A stretch of DNA of 64,000 bases. Source: Lineus longissimus (lineage: Eukaryota; Nemertea; Pilidiophora; Heteronemertea; Lineidae). Position numbers and translations under genes: made by a program. A model generated the notes under the pieces. That model was not told the DNA's origin and did no database searches. It saw only the letters and a list, made by a program, of their open reading frames with translations. The DNA lies in assembly GCF_910592395.1 (NCBI RefSeq), contig NC_088314.1, forward strand, positions 806,001 to 870,000. Reading direction: 5' to 3'. Positions 38,110-50,600 of the stretch are shown in pieces; position 1 is the first letter of the stretch; the number at the start of each line of letters is the position of its first letter.

Positions 38110-38391
38110 GAGGACGTTTTGGTACCTTGAAAGCGAGGACGTTTTGGCATGGGGGCGTTTTCACTGGATACCATACCTGAGTGATTAAAAACAAATCTCA
38201 TTTCAATGCGGCCTAATTTGTATGGATGGAGGCAATACCGCTGGAAATTCAGGATGCTTTACTGGAGAAGACTGCAACAAGATCCCACCCTTGTCTTGCT
38301 TGTCACGCCCACTTTGTACCATGTGCTTTTGTTTATATTTACATCCGCAAAAGGTCATGTTTTTATCACGTGACCTGTTCGTCAGTCCATC

Positions 38392-40549
38392 ATGGCGGCC
38401 TCCTGCACTGACAACCAAAAGAGTCCGCTAGAAATCAAAGATTCGTCGAGTCCAAAGCTTCCGAGGGCGGCGATCAATGATATAGAGAACCATGAAGAAA
38501 CAGGCGTTCCTTTAAACACAGCTTGGACCTTCTGGCTGGACAAGTATGCCCGGATTTCGTCATTCTTTGTGGCTATTTTCACAGTCTGTCAAAAATCAAT
38601 CCCAGAAGCCACTGCTGCAGTGCATCAGCTGTTAACCTGTACTGTTCACTGTTGTTTGTTGTTTGATCCAGGATGTAACCTCATAGTGTATTATGCTCAT
38701 TTTGCGGATTGGTTTAGGCAATCGGTCTTCATGGCCTTGACTGTCAGTGTCATTGTGACAAAATGAAAGTGACAAAGTAAAAATGACAACAAGTTAAGTT
38801 GTCATCATCATTCATCCATGTGTACACTCACAGTACATGATGTTTATACTATAGTATAGCCTATAGGTAGGCCTGGGTCTGCCAGTTTTATCTTCAGATT
38901 CATGATCAACCTTTCTGCAAGTGTCAATCACAATCAAATTATTCCAACAATGACATACCATAATGATTGTGCCATTCATTCTGGGCATTGTCAATATATA
39001 TGTGAGATAGGCCGGTTAGTGTTGATGGTCTTGTTTCTTCCTTCCAGGTCGGTCCGCTATTCCACTGCTGCAGAGTATGAAGCAAATTTGAAGAAACTGT
39101 ACACTGTCAACACTGTCCAGGTGAGTCAAAGTCGGTGCTTGTCACCAGGCATTTTAGATTTCAGCAGTGGTTGTGAAGTTCTTGACACTGATGTGATAAC
39201 CATACATGCATTGCTATAGATGGATATCTTTGTTTACAAAATGACATTGCTGGATGCAAGGCAGGCTACAGAGGCATTCATTCATTCATACTTGTTTATT
39301 TGATTTGCAAGGTATGTTCTTATCCTTTTCAGAGTTTCTGGAGTGTATACAACAACATCCCATGCGTTAGTCAGCTCAGTAGTCGATACAGTTACCACCT
39401 GATGAGAAACGAACGCCGGCCCATCTGGTAAGTGGACAGGAAATCCTGTGAATTATAGTTTTGTTCAAACACTTCATCATGACCACTTCTGTTCTGGAAT
39501 GAGCATTGAAACAGAATAGCGCAACCATTCACATCATCATTTAGTACAGTTGGTGATAACTATTTTGCTCATTTTCAGGGAGGATGAATGTAACAGACGA
39601 GGCGGCAATTGGAGATTAAAGTGTATGAAATATGACTCTGTAAGTGTGGAGGGATGATGACGGTATAAGAACAGTTTATGGTAGCATATCAATGCGTACC
39701 ACACTTGTCTCTCCTTCAGTGGAAGTCAGGGTTTGCTCTAGATGTAAACTTGAGATAAAATAGACATGAATGATGAGTTTGATTGGTATTTTTGGACCTT
39801 TGCACAAATGAAAGTTCTGGATGTTTGGAATTAATCAGTTAAGCTCATTGATTACTCTTACTTTTCAGCCTATAGTTTGGAAGGAGTTACTATTGGCAGC
39901 CATTGGTGAACAATTCTGTGATTACATGTGCGAGGGTAAGACATCCTAAACACAAGCTTTTGTCCCTTCAGTTGTCTAGTCCTATTGAGAAAAGGAAGAA
40001 CGCTTTTGTAAGATCCAATTTACTGAGTAGGCTTAAATGCAGAAAGTGTCTCTGGGTGGAGTATGCCAGTTCACTGTCACAAATGTCAGGGTGTCAATCC
40101 AGAAACAGTGCTCCTCAAAAAGGGAAGTGGCTGAGAACATACAGGGGTTTCATGCTAGATTGCCAGAATGTGGAGCATCTGACGGGTTTTGATATGGTGA
40201 AGCTTTCAGATGATTGTATACTCTTGTGTGTTTCAGGTGACGATGTGACAGGTCTGAGTGTCAGTATCAGGGATCGAGATGACATAATCCAAATATGGAA
40301 CTGTGATGCAAAACTGGCGGAGCAGTCCAAAATAGTCGAGAAGGTTAAGAAGCTGGTCCCTAACGTCGTATTCTCGGCCATATTTTATAAAGGTGAGGCT
40401 AAATTGTGTGATATGTTGCTGTTGCTCAAGTTTAACCCACTTCTTCTGTTTGATACAGGTTTAGTGCAATGAGAGTAGTTCTATGATTTATTTTGATTAT
40501 CTCTCTTTCAGAATTCCAGACACATCAAGCATTTGAAGGTAAAAAGTGA
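38392..40549 (+). CDS. EIF4E3: Eukaryotic translation initiation factor 4E type 3
   Basis: Seven exons: 38392-38543, 39048-39120, 39333-39427, 39579-39639, 39869-39935, 40237-40392, 40512-40549; phases join to give 213 aa (human about 224). Landmarks are [22 protein letters not shown]-like [51 protein letters not shown] and [14 protein letters not shown], ending with HQAFEGKK. In the cap-binding pocket the position of eIF4E Trp56 is tyrosine here (AAEYEANL), while the Trp102 equivalent is kept (RPIWEDE). A Cys or Tyr at the first position is the mark of class III eIF4E proteins. These bind m7G caps atypically and can restrain eIF4E1-driven translation. The start codon lies within a YY1-like CATGGCGGCC. 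The long 3' UTR probably ends near the AATAAA at 41465-41470. Confidence 0.94.
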
Positions 40550-43500
40550 GTGAGAGGACGTGATCACAGGAATACAAGCTGGGTTCAATCAGTCAAGAAT
40601 ATCGTTGTCCAGAAGACAAGTCTTGTATTCAGTGGTGAAGTTGTTATTAGATTTTGACTTGTTGTCACGACTGGATTTAGAGAGGCAAATTCCTTGATGT
40701 GTGTGGCAGTCATATCATTGAGTTGTTACTTGTTAGGGTGTTTGCCGTTGTGTTGACAAGTTTGAAACCCTGCACAGACAGCCAAAAGATTTCATGAAGT
40801 GTTTTGTGGCTGTCTGATGTTTTGTATGGAGATGTAATCAGTGGTTGTTTGTAACTGCGGCTATAAGCAGGTACTTCACATTGACGAAAAACCTCAGGAT
40901 GGTTGGATGGGTATGTTTGTGTTAGCTCTTTGGGGACCTCAGGATTAAAAGACTTACTCCACATGATCAGGCTCAGTCAATGGTTTCATATCAATGGGAC
41001 CAACCGGCGTTGATATGTTGAGTTAGAATTGTTGGATGGTTCTACTCTCAGTCTTACAGAAATCTACGTTGTAGATGGGAATGTTTTTTCACATGAATGG
41101 ATGTGACAGAGTGTGACAGGTCAAATCATCTAGAGCATTGTCTTACTCAGATGACTCCTGATGGAGGTCAATTTTCTGATTGTTGCTTCAGTGCCTTCTG
41201 GTTGCCTTTTCAAAAGATAGATGTGTGTACCTGTTTGCATTTGCCATGAATTCTGACACCTTTGCCTGGCCTGATCAAGAAGCTCCTTAAAGAGTTAACA
41301 CTGCTGAGCACAACCAGAGTCTGAGTTCAATACTGGTGCATGTACATATGGATAGGATATTTAAATGATGGTCAAGGTCAAGTCTCGTTTGCACAGCTGT
41401 ATAGCACTGTCATTGGTGAGACCTTGACTTCAGCTGGTCTGGCCAGATGTTGAAATCCATGTTAAATAAAGTGTGGAATTGACAATGATAATAGCACTTT
41501 CATGTATACACATATGTGGGTGGAGAAAAATGAGAGACTTCTCAAATATGATCAACACCAAATCATTTCCTCATCTTCAAGATTCATGTAAGTTGTACTT
41601 ATAAACATAAGAGACATTCCCTTTTCCTCTGCCCAGTTAAGTAGGAACTTCTCCAATTTCATGTGAGAACTTTTCTCAAATTAGGTCGTAATTTGTGATA
41701 ACAAGGTTTTCAATGTCTTGCCTGACCAAATAAAATACTGCCTCCTTCCTTGAAGAAGATTTTATAGTCCTGTTATCATTGTACTTCTTTTGCCAAAGCA
41801 CTACATCACCCATGGTCAGTTTCAGTTTTGGTATCTACGTGAGAAAACTCGAGTGTACATACCTTATGAAGTTTCTTCTGTCTGGAACTGACAGTGGCTA
41901 AGGTGAGTTTTGAGTTTGGCAAAAGGAGTAGTTATCATCATCGTCAAATATATCTCATTGTCATCCTTGTCATTAGTCGATCCATTTGGGTCAAATGGTA
42001 TCAGGTTGGAATAAACGCATATGTTTTTCGATGTCTGAATGGTCTTGAGTTTGGCCAAAATCGGTTCTGAGATGAGTGGCGTTTCTTTTGACAAATCGCT
42101 ACTTTACTAGAATTACAAAAACAGACAAAGTCTTTAAAAGCTGCTACCCACCTATTATCACACTGAGGTAGTTAATTAACATATTGGAGGCCTTTAATCT
42201 GACACTAGTTCGTGGCATGACACATCTTAGTATGTGCCTTTCACCTCCTCATGAGAAAGTGAACTTTTAACAAATCAATAATTTGAGAATAATTCACTGT
42301 GAAGTTGTTTATTTTTGGCACAGGTGTAACTCCAAATTTGTGTTGAGATTTATCTAATATCATAACTATGATTTTGCTTTGAATTTCTGTAATCTCGAGT
42401 TGTTGGAGTTTTGTTAATGAATGGGCTGATTTGAAGATGATCAGAAGTGTTATCATAAAACCCCTGTTGTATGATATCAACCCAAGGTTGTTTATAAGGA
42501 GGGGTCTATCTGAGTTATTGACGGTCGTCAAAAATGTGTCGTGACTGATGACTGAAGTACAGAGATGGCTCCACCTTTATGTTATATGTTTGTCACGATG
42601 CTGTATCTACAGAACAGACTGATATCTGTTAGATTCCCGATTGTTTGATTCTGGGCTAGTCTGCCGCTTCCAGGAACGCTCCATTCAAAAGGATATTATA
42701 CTAATAGTCTTTTCATCCTGAATGAGCCTGACATTTTCCTAATATTTTGAGTCTTTGATGCAAAACAATTACATATTATGTGCTTATAATTTCTGGTCAA
42801 GTTAAAAGTTTTGTGCTATGAACTTACATAAAACTATTTTAGCTTCCTGCAAATGATGGAAATGGATTTTGCTCGTTTTTGAATTAATCTCTTCACTCGT
42901 ATCTGTTTGGAAGTACACTGTAGTCTTATTGTGGTTTAGTTGAATTGTTTTGTTGACTTCACCACAAAGGCCAACATTTCATTATTTTGATTTCTTTACT
43001 TCCTAAAAGATTCCTGAAACATGTGGCCTTATAGGAATAACAAAGGAGGGTGGGGTAGAACACTTGAAGAAGAATACATTATGTAGGATAAGTTAAGTCG
43101 AGATAATCCATTGACACTTTCAGGGAGATTTGATGCTAAGGCCAACATGTATCACATTCATAATCGTGTTGTGCTGTCATGTCCATTGTGGGCAAGTGAA
43201 AGTGTGAGTGTATTTATAACTTCAAAGTTGAAGTGCACTAACATCATCTCATGTATACTATTTACATCATAGAAAAATCATGTTACCACTATCAGTATAT
43301 TGGACGCTAAGTATGAGTGGCAGTTACATCATGAACACTGTAATCTCTTTGTCAAGTCTTGCCGGGAAAGATCAAAGTTTGATTTCTTAATAAAGGCTGA
43401 TGGCAACATAGCACCTGTAGGTTTCAAAAAGAGTGACCAAGTATATGTGAACAAACTAACAGCAGCATAATAATCCACCTTCAGTAAAGTCATTTGGAGT

Positions 43501-45559
43501 GACTATGAGTACTGCAGTTGCAATTGCTTTCGATTGTAATTAGTAGCATTGGCCTTGAAGTTACTGGCCATGGTCTGCGTTATCACTGTCAAACAACTTG
43601 AAAATCAAATGGCCCATTCCATCCTGTAAACCTTAACAACCAGTGCTATTCGTGTCTATCAAATGATGGCTGTTCTTCCTCCCCAGACGGTATAGATAAA
43701 CTACCATACCAAGGCCTAGTTGAACAAGAAAGCTTAAAGCTTGATGATATATGTTTGTAGTTTTCACTGCATGCTTGTACTGTTGTTCAACAACTGTCTG
43801 CAGTGGAATTCCATGCACCTCATCCTCATGGCACTTGATAATAGGTGTATCAGATCCTGGTCGTATCTAATCAATAACTACAGCAGCTGGTCTGAAAACA
43901 GTCGTGTCATTTAAACATTTCTCTGTATATGGTAATATGTTTTGTCACAGTTGAATCGCACTATAGGTACTCTTTAAAACATCTGTTGTTGCGAACTTAA
44001 TGATGGCAATAGAGACAGAGAGGGGTTAACAGTATGAATGCACTTTCGAGTCAGTTTTGATTTCAAATCATATGATTTCACTTTCACTTGAGCACATTTT
44101 ATTGATGTGTGTTGTTTGTGTGCAGTGGTTTGACACACTTCCACTAGGGGGCCCTAGGTGGCATTATTGAAGAAATTATGAAAATACTGATTATAGGCAC
44201 GAGTTTTAATCTTCCATTCAACGCCTTTGCCTCCCAGGTATGTGTGGGATCACCCAGATGAACTACCTGGATCCCCTTATGTGCTTAATGGATGGCCCCT
44301 GTTCATGTGCTTAGTCGTCTGGTGTAAACTTTGATAGCAATGCCCAGCACCAGTGCATTGCTATGCTGGTGCTGCCATTTAGAATGTTTGCAGGGCTCCT
44401 GATCAAGTTCACAGAACTTTGTGTCACCCTTGCCAAGTCCATCACAAAAAGATGTCAGCAACCTGAATTATATATTGTATTATTGCAACATGGATGCTAG
44501 ATGTGAACGTCACACCCTGTGAATGCTCTCTGTTTGGGTGGGACTTCATGTTTGTTGAAACATCAGTTTTCAATAGGAATTACTGTAAAGATGGCTAGGT
44601 GCTGTTGCAGCTTTCTCTATGGCAGCACAAGGTGTGCAATGATTATATTCGATGCGAGTCTGAATGGCTCCTTACTGTATGACAGTAATCCATACTCCTT
44701 AAAACTCCCAATATGTTCAATATTGGTGTTGCTATGGAGACAATAAAGCACTCACTTGAGGTGAGACTATACATGTACATTGTATTTGAATGTCCTCAAA
44801 TTATGTATAAACTTAATGTATATTCATCAGATTATTCCGACCGATTCAGGGTGGAATTGTGATCTGTTTCAACAGAGCAATAATAATCTTATTCTTCAAG
44901 ACTTTTAAAGTAACCACCAGGGCTTGAAATGCTATAACTGCTTTGTCCCATTTCTCGAGTTTGTCACATGAATTGTACAGGAGCTTTTAAAATGTAGTAC
45001 ATACATGCCATAATGGAAGGCCGATGTCCCTTTCACTGTCCATTTGGTGTGTCTACTGAATAGAAAGAGTGACACTGACATAGCTTCCAGTCTTCTGTAC
45101 CATGATCTGAGGAATGGGGCATAGTTCCACAGTTTCCTCACTTGTATAGAAAATCTACCAAACTGCTACGATGTATGACTAGCTTATTTCCCTTTACCAG
45201 CTGTACATCGCTATTTTGTGGATACAATTTCATGCCATGTACAAAAGAATCCAAAGAGAAAGTAGAGGTTGGAGAGATGTCCCAATTTAGGGCGGAGGTT
45301 TGACCTTTCGCGATGTGGAATCTATACATGTACTAAATGTAGCTCTTTTACACCAAATTCTATCAGAATACATGTATAAATATGTTCCTCCCCTTCTTTC
45401 AAAAGATGGCGTGACCAACTATTCTCACCGATACCAAAATGAGATCAAAACTTGGTTAAGAATGACGTGAGGTTGAATAAAGATGCTTATTTATGTCAAA
45501 TAACTGTTTTTGTTTCTTGGTTATCTCTCAAAATCAGACAGTGGACCACTAGGTCTCAG
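40550..45559. other. eIF4E3 3' UTR and gene-poor intergenic DNA
   Basis: The eIF4E3 3' UTR likely extends to about 41.49 kb (AATAAA at 41465-41470). From there to 45.56 kb I see no conserved coding segment, RNA gene or strong repeat. Open frames here are short, lack splice support and resemble no family I know. Confidence 0.5.
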
Positions 45560-45950
45560 TGTTCAGTTGGTTCCTCGGTTCCTTCTGGATCCTTCATGAG
45601 TAAACCTGTGTTCGTCTCCTCAGGTCGTTTCAAGTGAGCCCTAAAGTTGCTCTTCCCTAAAAACTCCTTCCCACATAAGTTACACTGAAATAGGGGAACC
45701 ACGCCCAACACTGTTCGCATTCATAAGGTGTTTGACGTTCATACTCGAATGTGTTTCCTCAATAAACTCTTTGAAGAGAACCAATGTCCACATTGTGAAC
45801 ACACGAATGGTCTTTCTCCTGTGTGAATACGTATATGTTTGTGTTTGGTGACGTCATCTTTCCGGGCGAATTGTCGCAGTGTTGAGACACAGTAAATGGT
45901 TTTTTCACCAGAGTGTGTCTTGACGTGATTCTGTAATCATGGATTTGAAC
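45560..45950 (-). pseudogene. Decayed C2H2 zinc-finger gene fragment
   Basis: On the minus strand successive frames give [45 protein letters not shown] then a stop, and further on LFQCNLCGKEFLGKSNFRAH. The H-x-H-T-G-E-R-P-F linker and C-x2-C / H-x3-H spacing are those of Kruppel-type fingers. One finger has lost its second cysteine (YCVSTLRQF), stops interrupt the array, and the last finger is in another frame. This is a broken copy of a zinc-finger gene. Confidence 0.7.
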
Positions 45951-45959
45951 GCAAAATGA

Positions 45960-46520
45960 CCCCCTTCCCCTAGAAAACTGGTACGCGCAGGCGGCCCCCT
46001 AAGCTATCTGACTGGGGCGGCCGGGTACTGCACTTTCCCCACGTTGTTTAGTTTTGAGAGCACCCCTTGCAAGGCGCAATCTCCCGGGCGCCGGGCCAAA
46101 TGTCCAATTTACATGCACCCGCTGAAATTGTCACAAAGTCCCTCTGCTACAGTGATCGTCCACACACTGATCCAGTGCATATAGTGCGCTGCTTGTAACA
46201 TTGATTGAAAAGTATTTTTGTTATGTTTCGATAAAAAAACATTTGAAAGATGTCGTGATAGCTCTTTTATAATACTGTAAAGGGTATTTGTGTCAAACAG
46301 ATGCGTAATAAAGATATAGATTTTAACAATGAATGGCGTAGTCACGGGCGCCCAGTGTTACAGTAGGTCGAGTGAGTAAGGCTTGGCAACGATGATCACC
46401 TTTGACGACGCTTGGAGATTATGCAAGGCGGGGACGAATTCGATGATTTGATTGGATAACGCTGGGCGCACCTCCTATGGCACGCCACAAACGCACTTGT
46501 AGTTATTTCGATTGGGTCAA
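45960..46520. other. GC- and CpG-richer patch in intergenic DNA
   Basis: Sequence between 45960 and 46100 and around 46330-46490 is visibly richer in GC and CpG (GGCGGCCGGG, GGGCGCCGGGCC, GGGCGCCC) than the AT-rich surroundings. It may be a dispersed-repeat fragment or the start of the AASS promoter region; a splice acceptor before 47651 suggests a non-coding AASS exon somewhere upstream. I cannot decide between these. Confidence 0.3.
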
Positions 46521-46701
46521 GTATAGGCTGTATTAGCAAAGTACTTAAACCAGCTTCATCATTGAGTAATTTTATTAAAGATATAAAGACTGATGTGGCA
46601 AAGAAAAATACAGAAAACGTTAGTTAAGAGCAAAATGGGGTCAAACCATTTGTTGTTATTTTACAACAGGCGCTCCATATACAGTATACATGGCCCGACA
46701 T

Positions 46702-47208
46702 ATTGCCATGCATAATGCATGGCATGGCAGATGGTGCATTGTTCTCATACTCAACTGTGTGTGTGAAGTCTGAGTCGCACTTCCATTTTTTGCCGATTAT
46801 TGTTTTTTTATTTAATTTATATTGAAATAGACCATACAACAATTAAATCATTAGTTATTTGGCTATATCTGAGGACAATTAATTGCCTGTTAATTTCGGA
46901 TAAGGCAATTGGAAGGTAGTTTTTGGTGTGTCACATTTCACTTTTCAGATTGAATGATTGAGATTGCCATGCGATGCATAATGCATGGCATGCTAGGTGA
47001 CTCTTATTCAACTGGTTGTGTGAAGTCTAAGTCGCACTCCATTTTTTGCCGATTATTGTTTTTTTTATATAACTTGTATTGAAATAGACCACATAACAAT
47101 TAAATCATTAAATCATAGTTATTTGGCTATATCTGAGGACAATTAATTGCCTGTTAATTTCGGATAAGGCAATTGGAAGGTAGTTTTTGGTGTGTCGCCT
47201 TTCACTTT
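46702..47208. repeat. 261-bp tandem duplication
   Basis: Copy 1 (46702-46945) and copy 2 (46963-47208) are about 90% identical and share the palindromic GCATAATGCATGGCATG start, the CATTTTTTGCCGATTATTGTTT block, ATTTGGCTATATCTGAGG and GGAAGGTAGTTTTTGGTGTG. A small internal repeat (AAATCATT) is expanded in copy 2. No coding potential is seen. Confidence 0.85.
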
Positions 47209-47651
47209 CAATCAGCGAGCTATGGCTATAGCCTAGCCTCCGGTCCCCGTCGACAACCAGATAAGAAAAAAACTGTTAGTGTTAGTTCAGAAAGGCTAAC
47301 ATGGGCACTGCCAGCAGGCACTGTTGATGGGGTAGATCAATGACAATAGTATCAGTGGAGAAAACATCATTATCACCGACAACATTCGTACACGTCGTGT
47401 ATAGGACTTGGCGTACACTCTTATTACGGTCATCCTAAACGGCGTCCTCCACCATCCACTAGCGTCCACCAGTTTTAAAGTCATCAAAATAAAATTTATT
47501 AGCCATAAACGAAATAAATACACCATAAAACACTTCTTCAACACTTCTTTGCCAACTCTGTAAATGTCGAATTATCCTTATCATGTTATAGGGGCCTAAT
47601 GAGCATTCTGTATACTTTCAGCTGGATTTTTTTATCTAGAATTTCACCAGT

Positions 47652-50600
47652 ATGTGGAGACTACAGCCCCATCGCCTTGGCCAGCTGGCCTGCCGCGATG
47701 CGCGGTCAGCACTGTTTCAGTCTTACCGATGTGCGAGTAGTGGACAGAAGGTGATGGCGATACGACGCGAGGACCACAATGTCTGGGAAGGACGGGCCCC
47801 ATTGGCCCCATCTCATGTCAAACAGTTAGTAAAGGCAGGAGTTAAGGTTTTGGTTCAGCCAAACAATCGCAGGGCATACACAATGCATGTAAGTTCTAGC
47901 CCTAGTCAAGCCCTAATCTAGCTGTATTTATGTAATGGATAGGTATGTACAGTACAACCTCTCTAATGCGGACACCCATGGGACTGGGCGTTGGTGTCCG
48001 TAATGTAGAGGAGTCCTTTATAGGGAGGTTATGCCATCATTGTCCAAAAGGTGTAGTCATGTTTATGAACACGGGAGTCGTGATGCCTGCATATACAACT
48101 CAATGTTACAATATACAGTAGCTTGACAATGTGATGCACAGTGAAGATAATTAAACAATACATTCTGTTTTAATTAGGAGAGCAGCGGACATTAAATTCA
48201 TTCCACTCCAATTAACTGAACTAGTGTCTAATTATGTTAATCATTTACGCAAACTTCACAGCTGTTAGGTCTAATCGACTACCTAAGTGAACACGGGAAG
48301 CCATTGTTTTTGTTTACTGTCCGTAATTGTGAGGTGATTGGACCAAAAAGTCACCATGGCCGTGACCGCAATTCAGAGTAGAGAGGTGTCCGCCCTACCA
48401 ATTGTTTGGTTAAAGCAAATGACTTAGAAAAAAATCGGGACTGAACAAACATGTCCGTAATGCGGAGGTGTCCGCCTGGCAGAGGTGTCCGCCTGGCAGA
48501 GGTGTCCGCAAGGGGAGGTTCTACTGTATTATCATGTTCACTATTGTATTGTAACTTTTAGGTTGCTCAATAATGTCCAGGTACAACAATGTCAAGCTTA
48601 TTAAAAATGGCAGGCAACAATGTTTGTATGGACCATTGCCAAATTTGCTGATTGATCATGAATGGTACATTTGCATATGAAATTGGAGGGGGTGATCTCA
48701 TAAGATTTTTGAGATGATTTTACTGTGACAGTGATAAATAATGTAGCATATTTTATGATGTCCTTACTGCTTGATTTATAAATTGCACTTCTGGAATAGG
48801 TGCTTGAAATTAGACATGTACTTGGCCTCGGGTGCTTAAGATATAGAGTGGCTGATTTAACACAAGGAAGATAAGATACAATTGTTAGCCTGTAAAGGGA
48901 CTGAGGGTGTCTCAATGGTCAGGGGGTCTAGGACATATATATCTTATTAGGATGGTAATCTTTGCTATGGCTGAGTTGTAGTCACCCCATTTCATGTTGT
49001 CGCATTGGTTTTCAGGAGTATCAGCAGGCTGGTGCAATCATCCAGGAAGACATCACAGAGGCGTCGTTGATCCTAGGTGTGAAGCAGATCCCGATCGATG
49101 CCCTCCTTCCTAATCATACGTATTGCTTCTTCTCCCACACCATCAAGGCCCAGGAGGAGAACATGCCCATGTTGGATGCCATCTTAGAAAAGGTCAGCTG
49201 ACAATCAATCCATCAATCAATCAATCTGTCCGTCAGTCAATTAGTTAATCATGGAGGGTCTGAAAGAAGTGCTTGAACTCAACTTTAAAGAATTTCTAGT
49301 TTCTAAAGGTGCTGAGGACAAACCTGACATTGGTTTCAGATTGAGAAGTAGAATTTGATGACCGCTATACAGAATATTCAGCAGTAAGGTCGTAGAATTC
49401 TAATGTGTCTGCTCTTGTTTTGCAGAATATTCGCCTCCTGGACTACGAACGATTTGTTGATGAGAATGGAAAGCGTCTGGTGGCGTTTGGTAAACATGCT
49501 GGTGTGGCGGGCATGATCAACATCTTGCATGGGATGGGCGTGCGCTTGCTCGCCCTTGGACACTACACTCCATTCTTGGTGAGTATGTGAGGTTGCCATA
49601 GTTACACGAATGATGACCTTGATCAATGAAATCTCAGGTATATTCTGTTCAAATAGCAGACATTTCATGATGGCTCAATGGGCATATGAACTACACATTG
49701 TAATCAGTGATGGGTCACAGTGTGCACAAGAGTATTTTGGAACTACTGTGTGATTAAAAACATGCTATTGTTAGTCAGTTTGATATCAATTCCTTTTCAG
49801 CATGTCGGACTTGCCCACAACTATCGTGGTACAGGCATGGCAAAACAAGCAGTACGTGATATCGGCTATGAGATAGCGCTGGGTAGCATTCCTCGCAGCA
49901 TGGGCCCTGTCATATTTATATTTACTGGATCTGGCAACGTTTCAAAGGTAAGCATTCAAGTTCTTTTTTGGAAACACTTTTGTAATGCACGTTGTAAAAT
50001 CAAAAAACCTTTCTATTTTGTTTATTTGTTTGGTCGTCTTCATGTATGTTTCTACTGTATCAAACTTCTTCACTTTTGTTGTCATTTAGACATCATTTTA
50101 TTCCTTCTTAAAACGATCATTCAGGAGATACTGATACATGTTTGGTAAAAATGACAGAACTTAGATGTTTTTTCACACTTGGTGATATGTTTCCAGGGTG
50201 CCCGAGAGATATTCCGTGAACTTCCTCACGAATGGGTAGAAGTAGAGCACCTACCCAAGGTGGCAAGACAGGGCAGTGAGTACCTTCTACATAAAAGGTT
50301 CTAAGATTTATAATGTCTTGGTTTTAAGACTGTTCATTTCAAAGGGCACACCAATTGTTTTGTTAAAAGGGCCTCCATGACTTTCTAGCCCTGCAACATC
50401 ACATGTGTGTAGGTCTCAACAGAGGCTACCAACTATATCATTCCACCATTGCAGGTATGAATAAGTTGTATGGTTGTGTTGTCAGCCGAGGTGACCACTA
50501 CGAAAGGATTGAAGGTGGCGGATTCGATGTTGAAGAATTCACTCAACACCCAGAAAGATATATCTCAACTTTCAGTTTGAAGGTCTGTACAGTTGTGCTT

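Larger units (their letters stand above)
35342..38391. other. Mucin 3' UTR, then repeat-rich intergenic DNA up to eIF4E3
   Basis: The mucin 3' UTR plausibly runs to the AATAAA at 36716-36721, about 1.4 kb. Beyond it are a 23-bp tandem repeat (36915-37046), a diverged repeat with TCTGGTTGTG blocks (37150-37310), hairpin repeats (37474-37696), a transposase remnant (37693-38109) and repeated GAGGACGTTTT blocks (38090-38163). No intact gene is seen. Confidence 0.55.

Noticed and set aside
42241-42531. Minus-strand 96-codon open frame in intergenic DNA
   Set aside because: There is no start context, splice partner or family resemblance, and the surrounding sequence is AT-rich and featureless.
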